A DNA stretch of 64,000 nucleotides from Tannerellaceae bacterium (lineage in GTDB: Bacteria > Bacteroidota > Bacteroidia > Bacteroidales > Tannerellaceae). The translations under genes were made by a program, and so were the position numbers. The DNA lies in contig JAJQFE010000077.1 of NCBI GenBank assembly GCA_021201295.1, positions 1-64,000 on the forward strand. Direction: 5' to 3'. The notes beneath the pieces are model-generated. The model ran no database searches and had not been told where the DNA came from. It saw only the letters and a list, made by a program, of their open reading frames with translations. Shown piece by piece: positions 52,550 through 61,046 of the stretch. Numbering within the stretch: the first letter of the stretch is position 1; every line of letters starts with the position of its first letter.

Positions 52550-53833
52550 ATGGAGATAGACATGATACAAAATCTGGTAAGCAAATATCTGATCAAACTG
52601 GGTATCATTCATGATACAAATACCTACTGGGATAATATTATTATCCTGCTGATCATTATAGCCCTGGCTTTCATGGCAGATTTTATCTGCCGGAAAATCT
52701 TTTTAGAGGCTTTCAGGCGGCTGGCCAGAAAAACAAAAAATGAATGGGATGATCTGATCGTTGACCGGAAAATTATCAATAAACTGATGAATATTATTCC
52801 GGCGATCCTGATCTATGCTTTACTTCCCCTGGCATTTCCCCAGTATGAATATGCGGAGCTGTTGGATCTCCTGCTGCGGTTATGTACGATCTATATCATT
52901 ACTGTTTCGCTGAGGTTTATGAATGCTTCGCTGAATATTATCCATGACATATACAGTCTGAAGGATAAAAAGAAAAATAAATCCCTGAAAGGCTTTGTCC
53001 AGATTATTCAGGTGGCGATCATATTTGTCGGGATCATCATTATTATAGGTGTTCTGATCAATAAATCCCCGGCTACCCTGTTTGCCGGTCTGGGAGCCTC
53101 TGCTGCTATCCTGATGCTGGTCTTTAAAGACACTATCCTGGGATTTGTGGCCGGGATCCAGTTATCTGCTAACGACATGTTACGTCCGGGTGATTGGATC
53201 ACCATGGAAAAATACGGAGCTGACGGGACGGTTATGGATGTGACTTTACATGCGGTCAAGATCAGGAATTTTGACCGGACTATTACGACAATTCCTCCCT
53301 ATGCCTTAGTGACGGATTCTTTCCAGAACTGGCGGGGTATGTTTGACTCCGGAGGCCGCCGGGTAAAGCGTTCGATATATATTGATATGAATAGTGTCAG
53401 ATTCTGTACGCCGGAGATGCTGGACAAATTCCGGAAAATCTCTTTGCTAACAGATTATATTGAAGAAAAGGAAAAAGAGTTACAGGAATATAATGAAACT
53501 CATCATATAGATGCCAGTGTGCTGGTCAATGGCCGGAGACAAACTAACCTGGGAATTTTCCGGGCTTATCTGCAACGCTACTTACAGCAATCTCCGTTAG
53601 TTCACCACGAAGGGTTCTTTTGTATGGTGTGCCATCTGCAACCCACGGAAAAAGGGCTACCTGTTGAATTATATTTCTTTATCAACCGGACGGAATGGAC
53701 TGTATACGAAAGTATTCAGGCAGATGTATTTGACCATATCCTTGCCATCATACCGGAATTTGACTTACGGGTATTCCAGAATATATCCGGTAGCGATCTG
53801 AGAAATCTTACTATTAAAGAAATAGTTACCTAA
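52550..53833 (+). CDS. MscS-family mechanosensitive channel (YbdG-like)
   Basis: 427 residues. About five hydrophobic segments are followed by the MscS pore helix (PATLFAGLGASAAILMLVFKDTILGFVAGIQLSANDML) and the beta domain (RPGDWITMEKYGADGTVMDVTLHAVKIRNFDRTITTIPPYALV). The NWRGMFDSGGRRVKRSIYID segment and overall size suggest the YbdG (MscM) group. Protects against osmotic down-shock. It is a single-gene unit with a strong terminator. Confidence 0.93.
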   Translation: MEIDMIQNLVSKYLIKLGIIHDTNTYWDNIIILLIIIALAFMADFICRKIFLEAFRRLARKTKNEWDDLIVDRKIINKLMNIIPAILIYALLPLAFPQYEYAELLDLLLRLCTIYIITVSLRFMNASLNIIHDIYSLKDKKKNKSLKGFVQIIQVAIIFVGIIIIIGVLINKSPATLFAGLGASAAILMLVFKDTILGFVAGIQLSANDMLRPGDWITMEKYGADGTVMDVTLHAVKIRNFDRTITTIPPYALVTDSFQNWRGMFDSGGRRVKRSIYIDMNSVRFCTPEMLDKFRKISLLTDYIEEKEKELQEYNETHHIDASVLVNGRRQTNLGIFRAYLQRYLQQSPLVHHEGFFCMVCHLQPTEKGLPVELYFFINRTEWTVYESIQADVFDHILAIIPEFDLRVFQNISGSDLRNLTIKEIVT

Positions 53834-53881
53834 AAATATACCCGGTTCTTTACCATTTACCAGGCGTATTGTTCCGGTGTT

Positions 53882-53919
53882 GTCCGTCTATTAACTCCGG
53901 TTGATAGACGGACTTTTTT
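53882..53919 (+). terminator. Terminator of the MscS-family gene
   Basis: A ten-base perfect stem (GTCCGTCTAT, ATAGACGGAC) with an inner AAC/GTT is followed by T6. Confidence 0.85.
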
Positions 53920-53947
53920 AAAATAGAATTTAATAACAGGCAATTCC

Positions 53948-55219
53948 TTACCTGATCATGTCAAAACCAGTGTAAGAAACTAAGGCTACCGGAATACGGA
54001 TACCTTCCGGAGTCTGGTGATTTTCCAGTAAGGAGGCCACAATACGCGGTAAGGCTAACGCACTACCATTCAGCGTGTGGCAAAGCTGAGTCTTTTTATT
54101 TTCATCTCTGTAACGGCATTTCAGACGATTGGCCTGGTAATTTTCAAAGTTAGAAACAGAACTGACTTCCAGCCAACGCTTTTGTGCAGCCGAATACACC
54201 TCAAAGTCAAAAGTAAGTGCAGAAGTAAAACTCATATCTCCTCCACACAGGCGCAGAATCCGCCAGGGTAATTCCAGCTTTTCCAGTAAAGTCTGCACAT
54301 AGGCTACCATTTCCTGTAAGGATTCGTAGGAGTGTTCAGGCGTATCAATCCGTACAATCTCTACTTTATCAAACTGGTGTAACCGGTTCAGTCCGCGTAC
54401 ATCTTTGCCATACGATCCAGCTTCCCGGCGGAAACAGGCAGAATAGGCGGTATTCATAACAGGCAGGTCGGATTGATTCAGGATCACATCCCGGTACATA
54501 TTGGTCACAGGGACTTCTGCTGTTGGAATCAGATACAGGTCATCTGCCGTAGCGTGGTACATCTGTCCTTCTTTGTCAGGAAGTTGTCCGGTTCCATATC
54601 CGGAAGCGGCATTCACCACATAGGGTGGCTGGATCTCCAGATAGCCGGCTTCATGGGCATTATCTAAAAAGAAATTGATCAGTGCCCGCTGCAAACGGCT
54701 TCCATATCCTTTGTACACAGGAAAACCTGATCCGGTGATCTTTACACCTAATTCAAAATCGATCAGGTCATATTTTTTAGCCAGTTCCCAGTGAGGAAGA
54801 GCCTCTTCACCTAAGTCCGGAATAACTCCGCCTTCTTTTTCACAGACATTCTCTTCTGCTGTTTTTCCATCAGGAACAGAATCATGGGGCAGATTTGGGA
54901 TCTGTACCAGCAAATCATGGATCTGTTGTTCTGCTGACACTTTCCGTTCATCCAGTTGTTTGTTGGCCTCCTTCATGGCAGCTACCTGTGCACGGGCAGC
55001 TTCCGCCTCTTTCTTTTTTCCCTCTTTCATCAGTTGCCCGATAGTTTTGGAAATGCGGTTCAGTTCTGCCAGATTGGCATCGAGTTCCTGCTGGGTCGTA
55101 CGTCTGGTTTTATCTAATTCAATAACCTGTGCTATATACTCTTTGGCATCAAAATGCTTTCTGGCAAGTTTTCGGATCACTTCTTCCGGATTCTCTGTAA
55201 TAACTTTAAGCGTCAACAT
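53948..55219 (-). CDS. serS: Serine--tRNA ligase
   Basis: Class II synthetase of 423 residues. An N-terminal coiled-coil arm binds the tRNA-Ser long arm (ELDKTRRTTQQELDANLAELNR...). The catalytic core has LIPTAEVPVTNMYRD, FRREAGSYGKDVRGLNRLHQFDKVE (motif 2) and NGSALALPRIVASLLENHQ (motif 3). The ATG at 55219 was chosen because MLTLKVITENPEEVI is the usual N-terminus; the open frame extends further upstream across the promoter. Confidence 0.95.
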   Translation of the reverse strand: MLTLKVITENPEEVIRKLARKHFDAKEYIAQVIELDKTRRTTQQELDANLAELNRISKTIGQLMKEGKKKEAEAARAQVAAMKEANKQLDERKVSAEQQIHDLLVQIPNLPHDSVPDGKTAEENVCEKEGGVIPDLGEEALPHWELAKKYDLIDFELGVKITGSGFPVYKGYGSRLQRALINFFLDNAHEAGYLEIQPPYVVNAASGYGTGQLPDKEGQMYHATADDLYLIPTAEVPVTNMYRDVILNQSDLPVMNTAYSACFRREAGSYGKDVRGLNRLHQFDKVEIVRIDTPEHSYESLQEMVAYVQTLLEKLELPWRILRLCGGDMSFTSALTFDFEVYSAAQKRWLEVSSVSNFENYQANRLKCRYRDENKKTQLCHTLNGSALALPRIVASLLENHQTPEGIRIPVALVSYTGFDMIR

Positions 55220-55248
55220 ACTTTTGTCTATGTTTTTAATTGAAGTTG

Positions 55249-55279
55249 CAAAGGTATATATTAATTGAGAATTGACAAT
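55249..55279 (-). promoter_or_regulatory. Promoter of serS
   Basis: On the minus strand TACCTTTG (55256-55249) has a TTG -33 box (55278-55276) 19 bases upstream. The start codon is 30 bases downstream, which supports ATG 55219. Confidence 0.6.
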
Positions 55280-55313
55280 TGGGAAAAGAAATTTAGTCAA
55301 GAGGATTTGTCAG

Positions 55314-55396
55314 AAAAATGACAGGTTACCTGAATGATTCCCTCCTGGTATCCGGCCTATACCGGTGATGGATTCCTATCATTCAGCTAACCTGTC
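55314..55396 (-). terminator. Long hairpin terminator of the acidic-protein gene
   Basis: A 19-base stem with one mismatch (55320-55338 with 55378-55396) encloses a 39-base apical part that can form further stems, followed on the minus strand by A-T5-C. It stands upstream of the serS promoter. Confidence 0.6.
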
Positions 55397-55419
55397 CGTT
55401 GAATTTAGTAGTTTTCTTT

Positions 55420-56172
55420 TTATCCCCGTTCGCGTGTATTTTTATCGACATTCATCTCATCCACACAAGGTTGAACATCTTTCACACTGACTACTTCATC
55501 TTCATCAGCGATGACCTGTTCTACCGGATATCTTTCTTTCATTTTCTCTAATGTGGAATCATCCAGGTCTTTATACCGGTCCTGTGTCTGATGAAGATCT
55601 TCCGGTTTTTGATTCTGGCTACAACCACAACTTTTCTTATCAGAAGAGCCATAGGTTTTATCCTGTGATGCCTGTAAGGAATCTTTTTGTGAAGAGGATG
55701 CAGGAGTTTCATGAGTAGTACTTCCCTCCTCCGGAACACTTACCATCGTAATATCTATTATTTCGTCATCCGTAATAATAATATCTCGTTCCACTTCTAT
55801 ATTCATGTCATCATCATCGATATTACTGTCTACCATCAGCTTATCACTTTTACCTGTATCGGTAAACCGGTTGCCGGCCAGGTCATTTTCATTCTTTTTA
55901 CCACCCAGATAATCACTGCCCGGTACACATTGATTTTGTGCACTTGCCGCAGATCCTGCCTGGCTATCCTTATCCCGCACCTGTCCGTCTTCTATAGAAT
56001 CATCCGGATTCAGGAATTCATTGTCAATCAAAGCTTCATTGGATGCTTTATCTTCCAGATCTTCCCAGACATCGTTCAGATTTCCATAGGTATAATCATT
56101 TACCAGTCCTATCGGTTCCGTAGACTGGCTTTCACTTCTTACCTCAGCATCCACATCCCGTAAGGTTCTCAT
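55420..56172 (-). CDS. Acidic, probably disordered hypothetical protein
   Basis: I do not recognise this protein. About 250 residues from MRTLRDVDAEVRSE; a TTG start at 56280 would add 36 Lys-rich residues. It is rich in Asp, Glu, Ser, Gln and Asn, with DSNIDDDDMNIEVERDIIITDDEIIDITMV in the middle and a small Cys cluster SCGCSQNQ. No signal peptide or membrane segment. It lies behind the NlpC/P60 gene and before a hairpin terminator. Base composition is like its neighbours. A cytoplasmic disordered protein or an interaction hub is possible, but this is only a guess. Confidence 0.5.
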   Translation of the reverse strand: MRTLRDVDAEVRSESQSTEPIGLVNDYTYGNLNDVWEDLEDKASNEALIDNEFLNPDDSIEDGQVRDKDSQAGSAASAQNQCVPGSDYLGGKKNENDLAGNRFTDTGKSDKLMVDSNIDDDDMNIEVERDIIITDDEIIDITMVSVPEEGSTTHETPASSSQKDSLQASQDKTYGSSDKKSCGCSQNQKPEDLHQTQDRYKDLDDSTLEKMKERYPVEQVIADEDEVVSVKDVQPCVDEMNVDKNTRERG

Positions 56173-56314
56173 TATTTTGTCATATCTTTTACTTTTTAAT
56201 GGTCCAATACTCTTGTGTTTCAACACATTTGGCTGAGATATAGTTGTATGAATTTTCTTATTTTTTCTCAGCGGGAACAAAAAAAATAAAAAAGGTAAAA
56301 GAGAAGAAAAACGG

Positions 56315-56836
56315 CTATTTTACACGTCCTCCGGTAATCCAGGTACGCAGGTAGTAGGGCTCACTTAAACTGCTGACCATTACTCCCCGGGAAGTGCTGG
56401 TATGAACAAATTTGCCATTTTTAAGATAGATACCCACATGGGTAGGAACTTTTTTATTTTTACCATTCGTGGAGAAAAAGACCAGATCTCCTTCCCGGAG
56501 ACCATTCCGGCTTACTTTTTTGCAATTATGTTTTAGCATATCTGCGGAAGAACGGGCTAACTGTTTTCTGTAGACTTCACGGTATATCATAGCAACAAAT
56601 CCGGAACAATCCACTCCCTTTTTAGTGCTTCCTCCCATGCGGTGAGGAGTCCCTAACCACTTAGATGCTTCCGTATACAAATGCAGGTTATCCTGTGGAG
56701 TAACTCTGACTCCAAACTTCTGCGATAAAATAGCCGGAGATTCCATCCCTGCCGGGATCCGCTTTTTCAAGCCACAGGAGGTAGTAGATATCAACAGAGC
56801 CAGAAGTAAAAAAAGAGTGATTTGTTTGTTTCCCAT
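56315..56836 (-). CDS. NlpC/P60 (C40) cell-wall hydrolase, lipoprotein
   Basis: Peptidoglycan endopeptidase, about 173 residues. The signal ends ISTTSCGLKKR (lipobox TTSC). The catalytic Cys is in KKGVDCSGFVAMIYREVY, the His in VPTHVGIYLKNGKFVHTS. The start at 56836 (MGNKQITLFLL) suits the signal peptide. A -7 box TATATTTG lies on the minus strand at 56866-56859. Confidence 0.92.
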   Translation of the reverse strand: MGNKQITLFLLLALLISTTSCGLKKRIPAGMESPAILSQKFGVRVTPQDNLHLYTEASKWLGTPHRMGGSTKKGVDCSGFVAMIYREVYRKQLARSSADMLKHNCKKVSRNGLREGDLVFFSTNGKNKKVPTHVGIYLKNGKFVHTSTSRGVMVSSLSEPYYLRTWITGGRVK

Positions 56837-56980
56837 CAGTCTCACCATCTTAGGATAACAAATATAAAAGTTAATAAATAAATGAACGCATTTTCCTCAT
56901 GCTTTAACATTTACAGGCAGTTTAAATCGTCTACAGCCAGGAGAGTTGGTTATACATTCAGAGAATTGCACAGTAATAAA

Positions 56981-57008
56981 AAAAGGCTATCCGTTTGGAT
57001 AGCCTTTT
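56981..57008. terminator. Terminator behind the ompH gene
   Basis: A 12-base perfect stem (AAAAGGCTATCC, GTTT, GGATAGCCTTTT) with A/T flanks, 24 bases past the ompH stop on the minus strand. Confidence 0.8.
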
Positions 57009-57031
57009 AGTAAGATACAGGATCTATTTTC

Positions 57032-57634
57032 TTATTTAGCTGAATAATTTCTATTCAGGTATTCAATCAATTCTGCTGTAATATTATATACATCTCCGGC
57101 AATCAGGATATTATCCATACCGGTATTACTCAGGATCACCTGGTATCCTTTATTCTGGTTAAACAGATTCAGTTGAGCCACTAAGGAATCCCGTAACTGA
57201 GACATTAACTGTTGTTGTTCTAACATTAACTCCTGTACCAGACGGTTATCCAATTCCTGTAATTCCTGTTGTTTGTTCATCAGACGTTGTTCTTCCTGAG
57301 CTGCACGTTCGCGGGTCAGGAAAGCATTGTTTTCCAGTTTACGCTGGAAACCCTGAACTTCTGTCCTTAAAGCATTCGCTTTCTGGTTGATATTAGCCCT
57401 TGAGTTTTCCTCTTTTTTAAGAATCACTTCACTCAAATCTCTATAATAGTTATAATTCATCAGCAATGAATCCATATCCACATAGGCAATGGGAAGGACA
57501 CCTGACAGGTTTTCGTCTGGGGTAAAAGTAGTTCGTGTAACGCTTGTCTCTTTTTTTCCGGAGAATTGCAGGATAAACAAAATCACAATAGCTACAGCAA
57601 GAACACCATTAATAACGTAGTTAATGCTCTTCAT
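57032..57634 (-). CDS. OmpH/Skp-family periplasmic chaperone
   Basis: 200 residues. One N-terminal hydrophobic segment (SINYVINGVLAVAIVILFILQF) serves as signal or anchor. A long coiled coil follows (ALRTEVQGFQRKLENNAFLTRERAAQEEQRLMNKQQELQELDNRL), as in Skp, which holds outer-membrane proteins in transit. It is 23 bases behind the 72-residue membrane protein gene, so both form an operon. Confidence 0.88.
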   Translation of the reverse strand: MKSINYVINGVLAVAIVILFILQFSGKKETSVTRTTFTPDENLSGVLPIAYVDMDSLLMNYNYYRDLSEVILKKEENSRANINQKANALRTEVQGFQRKLENNAFLTRERAAQEEQRLMNKQQELQELDNRLVQELMLEQQQLMSQLRDSLVAQLNLFNQNKGYQVILSNTGMDNILIAGDVYNITAELIEYLNRNYSAK

Positions 57635-57657
57635 AAAGTCTAATTTAAATCTCTATA

Positions 57658-57876
57658 TTATATTTTTACTTCTTTCAACCGTTCGGCCAGGTTCTTATGC
57701 TTTAACCGTTCCCGATCCTGTGTTCTGGCACATGCAAGTCCTTTATCACGAAGCGCCTGATTCCCTCCGATATGCAAATTCGGGAACGCTCCGTTTTTCT
57801 GCAACAGGAGCCTTATAGAAAGCAGAACTACGCAAATACCAAGAATAATAACCGTCAGAAATAATGTTGTAAGCAT
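57658..57876 (-). CDS. Small membrane protein with conserved GGNQALRDKGLACARTQD-type tail
   Basis: 72 residues: one membrane segment (LTTLFLTVIILGICVVLLSIRLLL), then FPNLHIGGNQALRDKGLACARTQDRE and a basic end. The arrangement before OmpH/Skp is one I recall from other Bacteroidales, where it is also uncharacterised. The single Cys and the GG-N motif could bind a ligand or metal, but this is not shown. Confidence 0.75.
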   Translation of the reverse strand: MLTTLFLTVIILGICVVLLSIRLLLQKNGAFPNLHIGGNQALRDKGLACARTQDRERLKHKNLAERLKEVKI

Positions 57877-57883
57877 TTTCTTT

Positions 57884-57905
57884 TATATTTGTGGACACAA
57901 ATATA
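57884..57905. promoter_or_regulatory. 22-base palindrome with two opposed -7 boxes
   Basis: TATATTTGTG and CACAAATATA form perfect ten-base arms around GA. Each arm contains a TATATTTG, an exact -7 consensus, one for each strand. On the minus strand it lies just before the small membrane protein; on the plus strand it is 134 bases before pepD. It may be a divergent promoter or an operator. Confidence 0.5.
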
Positions 57906-58025
57906 AGAGTTTAAGTGAATACATAGTATCTTTTTGATACATTATTCTACATTTTTTCAGACCTTACTTATGTTTTTGATAAATTATTAACTTTACAGGC
58001 AACACATATAATACATTATAACATT

Positions 58026-59483
58026 ATGAAAATTACAGATTTAAATCCGGGGATCGTATGGAAATATTTCCACGAGATCACACAAGTGCCCCGTCCTTCA
58101 AAAAAAGAGGGAAAAATAATTCAGTATCTGGAATCTTTTGCCAAAGAGCATAATATAGCTAGTAAGAAAGATGATGCGGGTAATATTCTGATGTTTAAAC
58201 CGGCCACTTCGGGCTATGAAGATCGCCCTGTCGTGATCCTGCAGTCTCACATGGATATGGTGTGTGAGAAAAACAGTGACAAAGTCCATGATTTTGAAAA
58301 TGACCCTATTGAAACGGTTGTGGATGGGGAATGGCTTCGGGCCAACGGCACGACGTTAGGTGCGGACAACGGGATTGGCATGGCCGCCCAGTTGGCAGTG
58401 CTGGCATCGGATGATCTCGAACATGGTCCTATTGAATGTCTGTTCACAGTGGATGAGGAAACCGGATTAACCGGAGCCCAGGCACTTCAGGAAGGATTTA
58501 TGACCGGTGATATCCTGTTGAATCTGGATAGTGAAGATGAAGGCGAAATATTTATGGGATGTGCCGGAGGGAAAGGAACCCAGGCAGAATTCCGGTATGA
58601 ACCGCTTCCCACTTCTCCTGAGATGTTGTATTTCCGTATCGATGTCAAAGGATTGAATGGCGGACATTCAGGCGGTGAAATCCATAAAGGGTTAGGAAAT
58701 GCGAATAAAATATTGGTTCGTTTCCTCTATTTCCTGAAAAAGAAATATGATTTCTCCCTTTGCGCCTTCAATGGCGGGAATCTGCACAATGCCATTCCCC
58801 GTGAAGCCTATGCAATCCTGGGCGTGCATCCGGAAGATAAAGAACAGGTACGGGTCCTGCTGAACCTGTTTGCTGCTGATATTGAAAATGAACTGAAACG
58901 GGTAGACCCGAATGTACAGATTACCATGGAATCAGCAGACAGACCGGATACTAAAATAGATGACAGAACAGCAGAACGTCTAATCTACGCCTTGATGGCC
59001 TGTCCGCATGGAGTGATTGGCATGAGCCATGAGATAGAAGGCCTGGTTGAAACCTCTACAAATCTGGCTTCCGTGAAAATGATCGATACGGACAAAATAC
59101 TGGTAGGTACCAGTCAGCGCAGTTCTGTGGAATCCTGTAAAGAAGCCATTGCAGACCAGGTGGCCAGTACGTTCCTGTTAGCAGAGGCACAGGTAACCCA
59201 GGGAGAAGGTTATCCGGGCTGGGCGCCCAATCCGGATTCCAACATTTTAAAAGTGGCACAGGAAAGTTACCGGAGATTATTTAACAAAGATGCTAAAATC
59301 ATGGCTATCCATGCCGGACTGGAATGTGGTTTATTCCTGGAAAAATATCCAAAACTGGATATGATCTCTTTCGGACCGACCCTTCGTGAGGTACATTCTC
59401 CGAACGAACGCATCCGGATAGACACCGTAGATTTGTGGTGGAAACATTTAGTGGAATTATTAAAGAGCATTCCTGCAAAATAA
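58026..59483 (+). CDS. pepD: Aminoacyl-histidine dipeptidase (peptidase D, M20C)
   Basis: Zinc dipeptidase that cuts Xaa-His and related dipeptides. 485 residues. The M20 metal and catalytic residues are in VVILQSHMDMVCEKN, TLGADNGIGMAAQLAVL and LFTVDEETGLTGAQAL; the lid domain has GLNGGHSGGEIHKG; the C-terminal His is in SFGPTLREVHSPNERI. Cytoplasmic; no signal peptide. Confidence 0.95.
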   Translation: MKITDLNPGIVWKYFHEITQVPRPSKKEGKIIQYLESFAKEHNIASKKDDAGNILMFKPATSGYEDRPVVILQSHMDMVCEKNSDKVHDFENDPIETVVDGEWLRANGTTLGADNGIGMAAQLAVLASDDLEHGPIECLFTVDEETGLTGAQALQEGFMTGDILLNLDSEDEGEIFMGCAGGKGTQAEFRYEPLPTSPEMLYFRIDVKGLNGGHSGGEIHKGLGNANKILVRFLYFLKKKYDFSLCAFNGGNLHNAIPREAYAILGVHPEDKEQVRVLLNLFAADIENELKRVDPNVQITMESADRPDTKIDDRTAERLIYALMACPHGVIGMSHEIEGLVETSTNLASVKMIDTDKILVGTSQRSSVESCKEAIADQVASTFLLAEAQVTQGEGYPGWAPNPDSNILKVAQESYRRLFNKDAKIMAIHAGLECGLFLEKYPKLDMISFGPTLREVHSPNERIRIDTVDLWWKHLVELLKSIPAK

Positions 59484-59502
59484 ATAAGGATAGATCTCGT
59501 TA

Positions 59503-59556
59503 ATAAAAGAGGATAAGTTTTCCGGTAGAAACGGAGCTTCTCCTCTTTTATTTTTT
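59503..59556 (+). terminator. Terminator of pepD
   Basis: An 11-base perfect stem (ATAAAAGAGGA at 59503-59513 with TCCTCTTTTAT at 59541-59551) followed by T's, with a 27-base loop. Confidence 0.75.
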
Positions 59557-59570
59557 AATCGTACGATCCG

Positions 59571-61034
59571 ATGCATAAACTGTCAGTTCTTTTATTATTG
59601 TGTATAGCGCTATCTGCCTGCCTGCTGTTTTCCTGCAGTGACTGGGAGGATAATATATCCACCAATCCGGCTCACCAGCTAAGTTTCTCTGTAGATACAG
59701 TAGACTTTGATATGGTATTTACCACTATCGGTTCCGCTACCCGTGAATTTCTGATCTATAACCTGAACAGTAAACCGTTACATATCTCTTCCATCAGTAT
59801 TGCCAATCATGAGAACTCCGGTTTCCGGATCAATGTGGACGGACGCAAAGGAACGACATTCTCAGATATTACGATTTTAGAAAAAGATAGTATCTATGTC
59901 TTAGTAGAAGTCACAGTGAATCCTACAGGAGAAAACCAGCCGATACTGATAGAAGATAAAATCAACTTTCTGACCAATGGTTTGACACAATCTGTGCAGT
60001 TAAAAGCTTACGGACAGGATGCCCATCTCATCAAAGACGGTTACAGGTTTGCACAAGACACTTTCCTGACAGCAGAAAAACCTTATCTGATCTATGACAG
60101 TATAGAGATTGCTGCCGGAACCACTGTGGAAATTGAAGCAGGGGCTACTTTCTATATGCATAACAAAGCCAAATGGTTAGTGGAAGGCAGACTGATAGCC
60201 CGGGGTACAATGGCCTATCCTATCCTGTTCCGGGGCGACCGCCTGGATTATCTGGAAACTGACAGGTTATATGACCGCATACCCGGACAATGGGATGGCA
60301 TTTATTTTTCTCCGGAAAGTTTTGAAAATGAACTGGATTACGTGATTATCCGTAATACGGTCGGTGGGGTAATGTGTGAAGAGTCCACACCGGACAGGCT
60401 CAAATTAACAATTACCAATTCCCAGTTGACCAACTCCGACCAATCCGTTTTACAAGCGATTAACTGCTTCATAGAGGTTGGAAACACGGAACTTTCCAAC
60501 GCGGTGGAAGATGTGGTAGCGTTATATGGAGGAAAATATAATTTTACTCACTGCACCCTGGCTAATTATATGAATAGAAAAACACGTACCAGTGGTATGT
60601 ATGCCTTATACCTGAGTAATTTTTATACGACTGTTAATGAGGAAAAAGTATTTCCGTTAGTAGAAAGCGTTTTTGAGAATTGCATTATTGATGGGAGTTT
60701 CTCAGATGAATTGGGAATTGAAAAGAAAGAAAATAGTACCTGTAATTATCAGTTTAATTATTGTACGATCAAATCGCCGGTAGAAGGCTCCGGATTTACT
60801 CATATTCAGATAGGATCTCCGGCTTACCTGAATATGGGAAACCGGGATAATGATTATTATTTTGATTTCCGTTTAGCCGGTACGGATGAAGCAGAGCAGG
60901 GATATGCGATTGGGAACGGAGACCCTGCCATAGCTGAAAAATATCCGTATGACCGCTACGGCGTCTACCGTTTGACAGACGGAAAAGCTCCGGATGTAGG
61001 CGCATATGTATATGTCCCGCCAACCACTGACTAA
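59571..61034 (+). CDS. Lipoprotein with right-handed beta-helix
   Basis: 487 residues. The lipoprotein signal ends CLLFSCSDWED. An Ig-like part (FSVDTVDFDMVFTTIGSATREFLIYN) precedes a beta-helix of repeated short strands (VEIEAGATFYMHNKAKWLVEGRLIARG, LTITNSQLTNS, YNFTHCTLANYM). The end PDVGAYVYVP is typical for Bacteroidota surface beta-helix proteins. Probably surface-exposed or periplasmic; ligand unknown. It is 12 bases before the next gene. Confidence 0.8.
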   Translation: MHKLSVLLLLCIALSACLLFSCSDWEDNISTNPAHQLSFSVDTVDFDMVFTTIGSATREFLIYNLNSKPLHISSISIANHENSGFRINVDGRKGTTFSDITILEKDSIYVLVEVTVNPTGENQPILIEDKINFLTNGLTQSVQLKAYGQDAHLIKDGYRFAQDTFLTAEKPYLIYDSIEIAAGTTVEIEAGATFYMHNKAKWLVEGRLIARGTMAYPILFRGDRLDYLETDRLYDRIPGQWDGIYFSPESFENELDYVIIRNTVGGVMCEESTPDRLKLTITNSQLTNSDQSVLQAINCFIEVGNTELSNAVEDVVALYGGKYNFTHCTLANYMNRKTRTSGMYALYLSNFYTTVNEEKVFPLVESVFENCIIDGSFSDELGIEKKENSTCNYQFNYCTIKSPVEGSGFTHIQIGSPAYLNMGNRDNDYYFDFRLAGTDEAEQGYAIGNGDPAIAEKYPYDRYGVYRLTDGKAPDVGAYVYVPPTTD

Positions 61035-61046
61035 AAAATACTTCCT

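Noticed and set aside
55249-55396. T-box or other tRNA-sensing leader before serS
   Set aside because: The long hairpin lies upstream of the serS promoter, has no T-box sequence, and is better explained as the terminator of the preceding gene.
55720-56163. Plus-strand frame opposite the acidic-protein gene
   Set aside because: It encodes an Ile/Phe-rich sequence without start context and arises from the Asp/Glu codons of the other strand.
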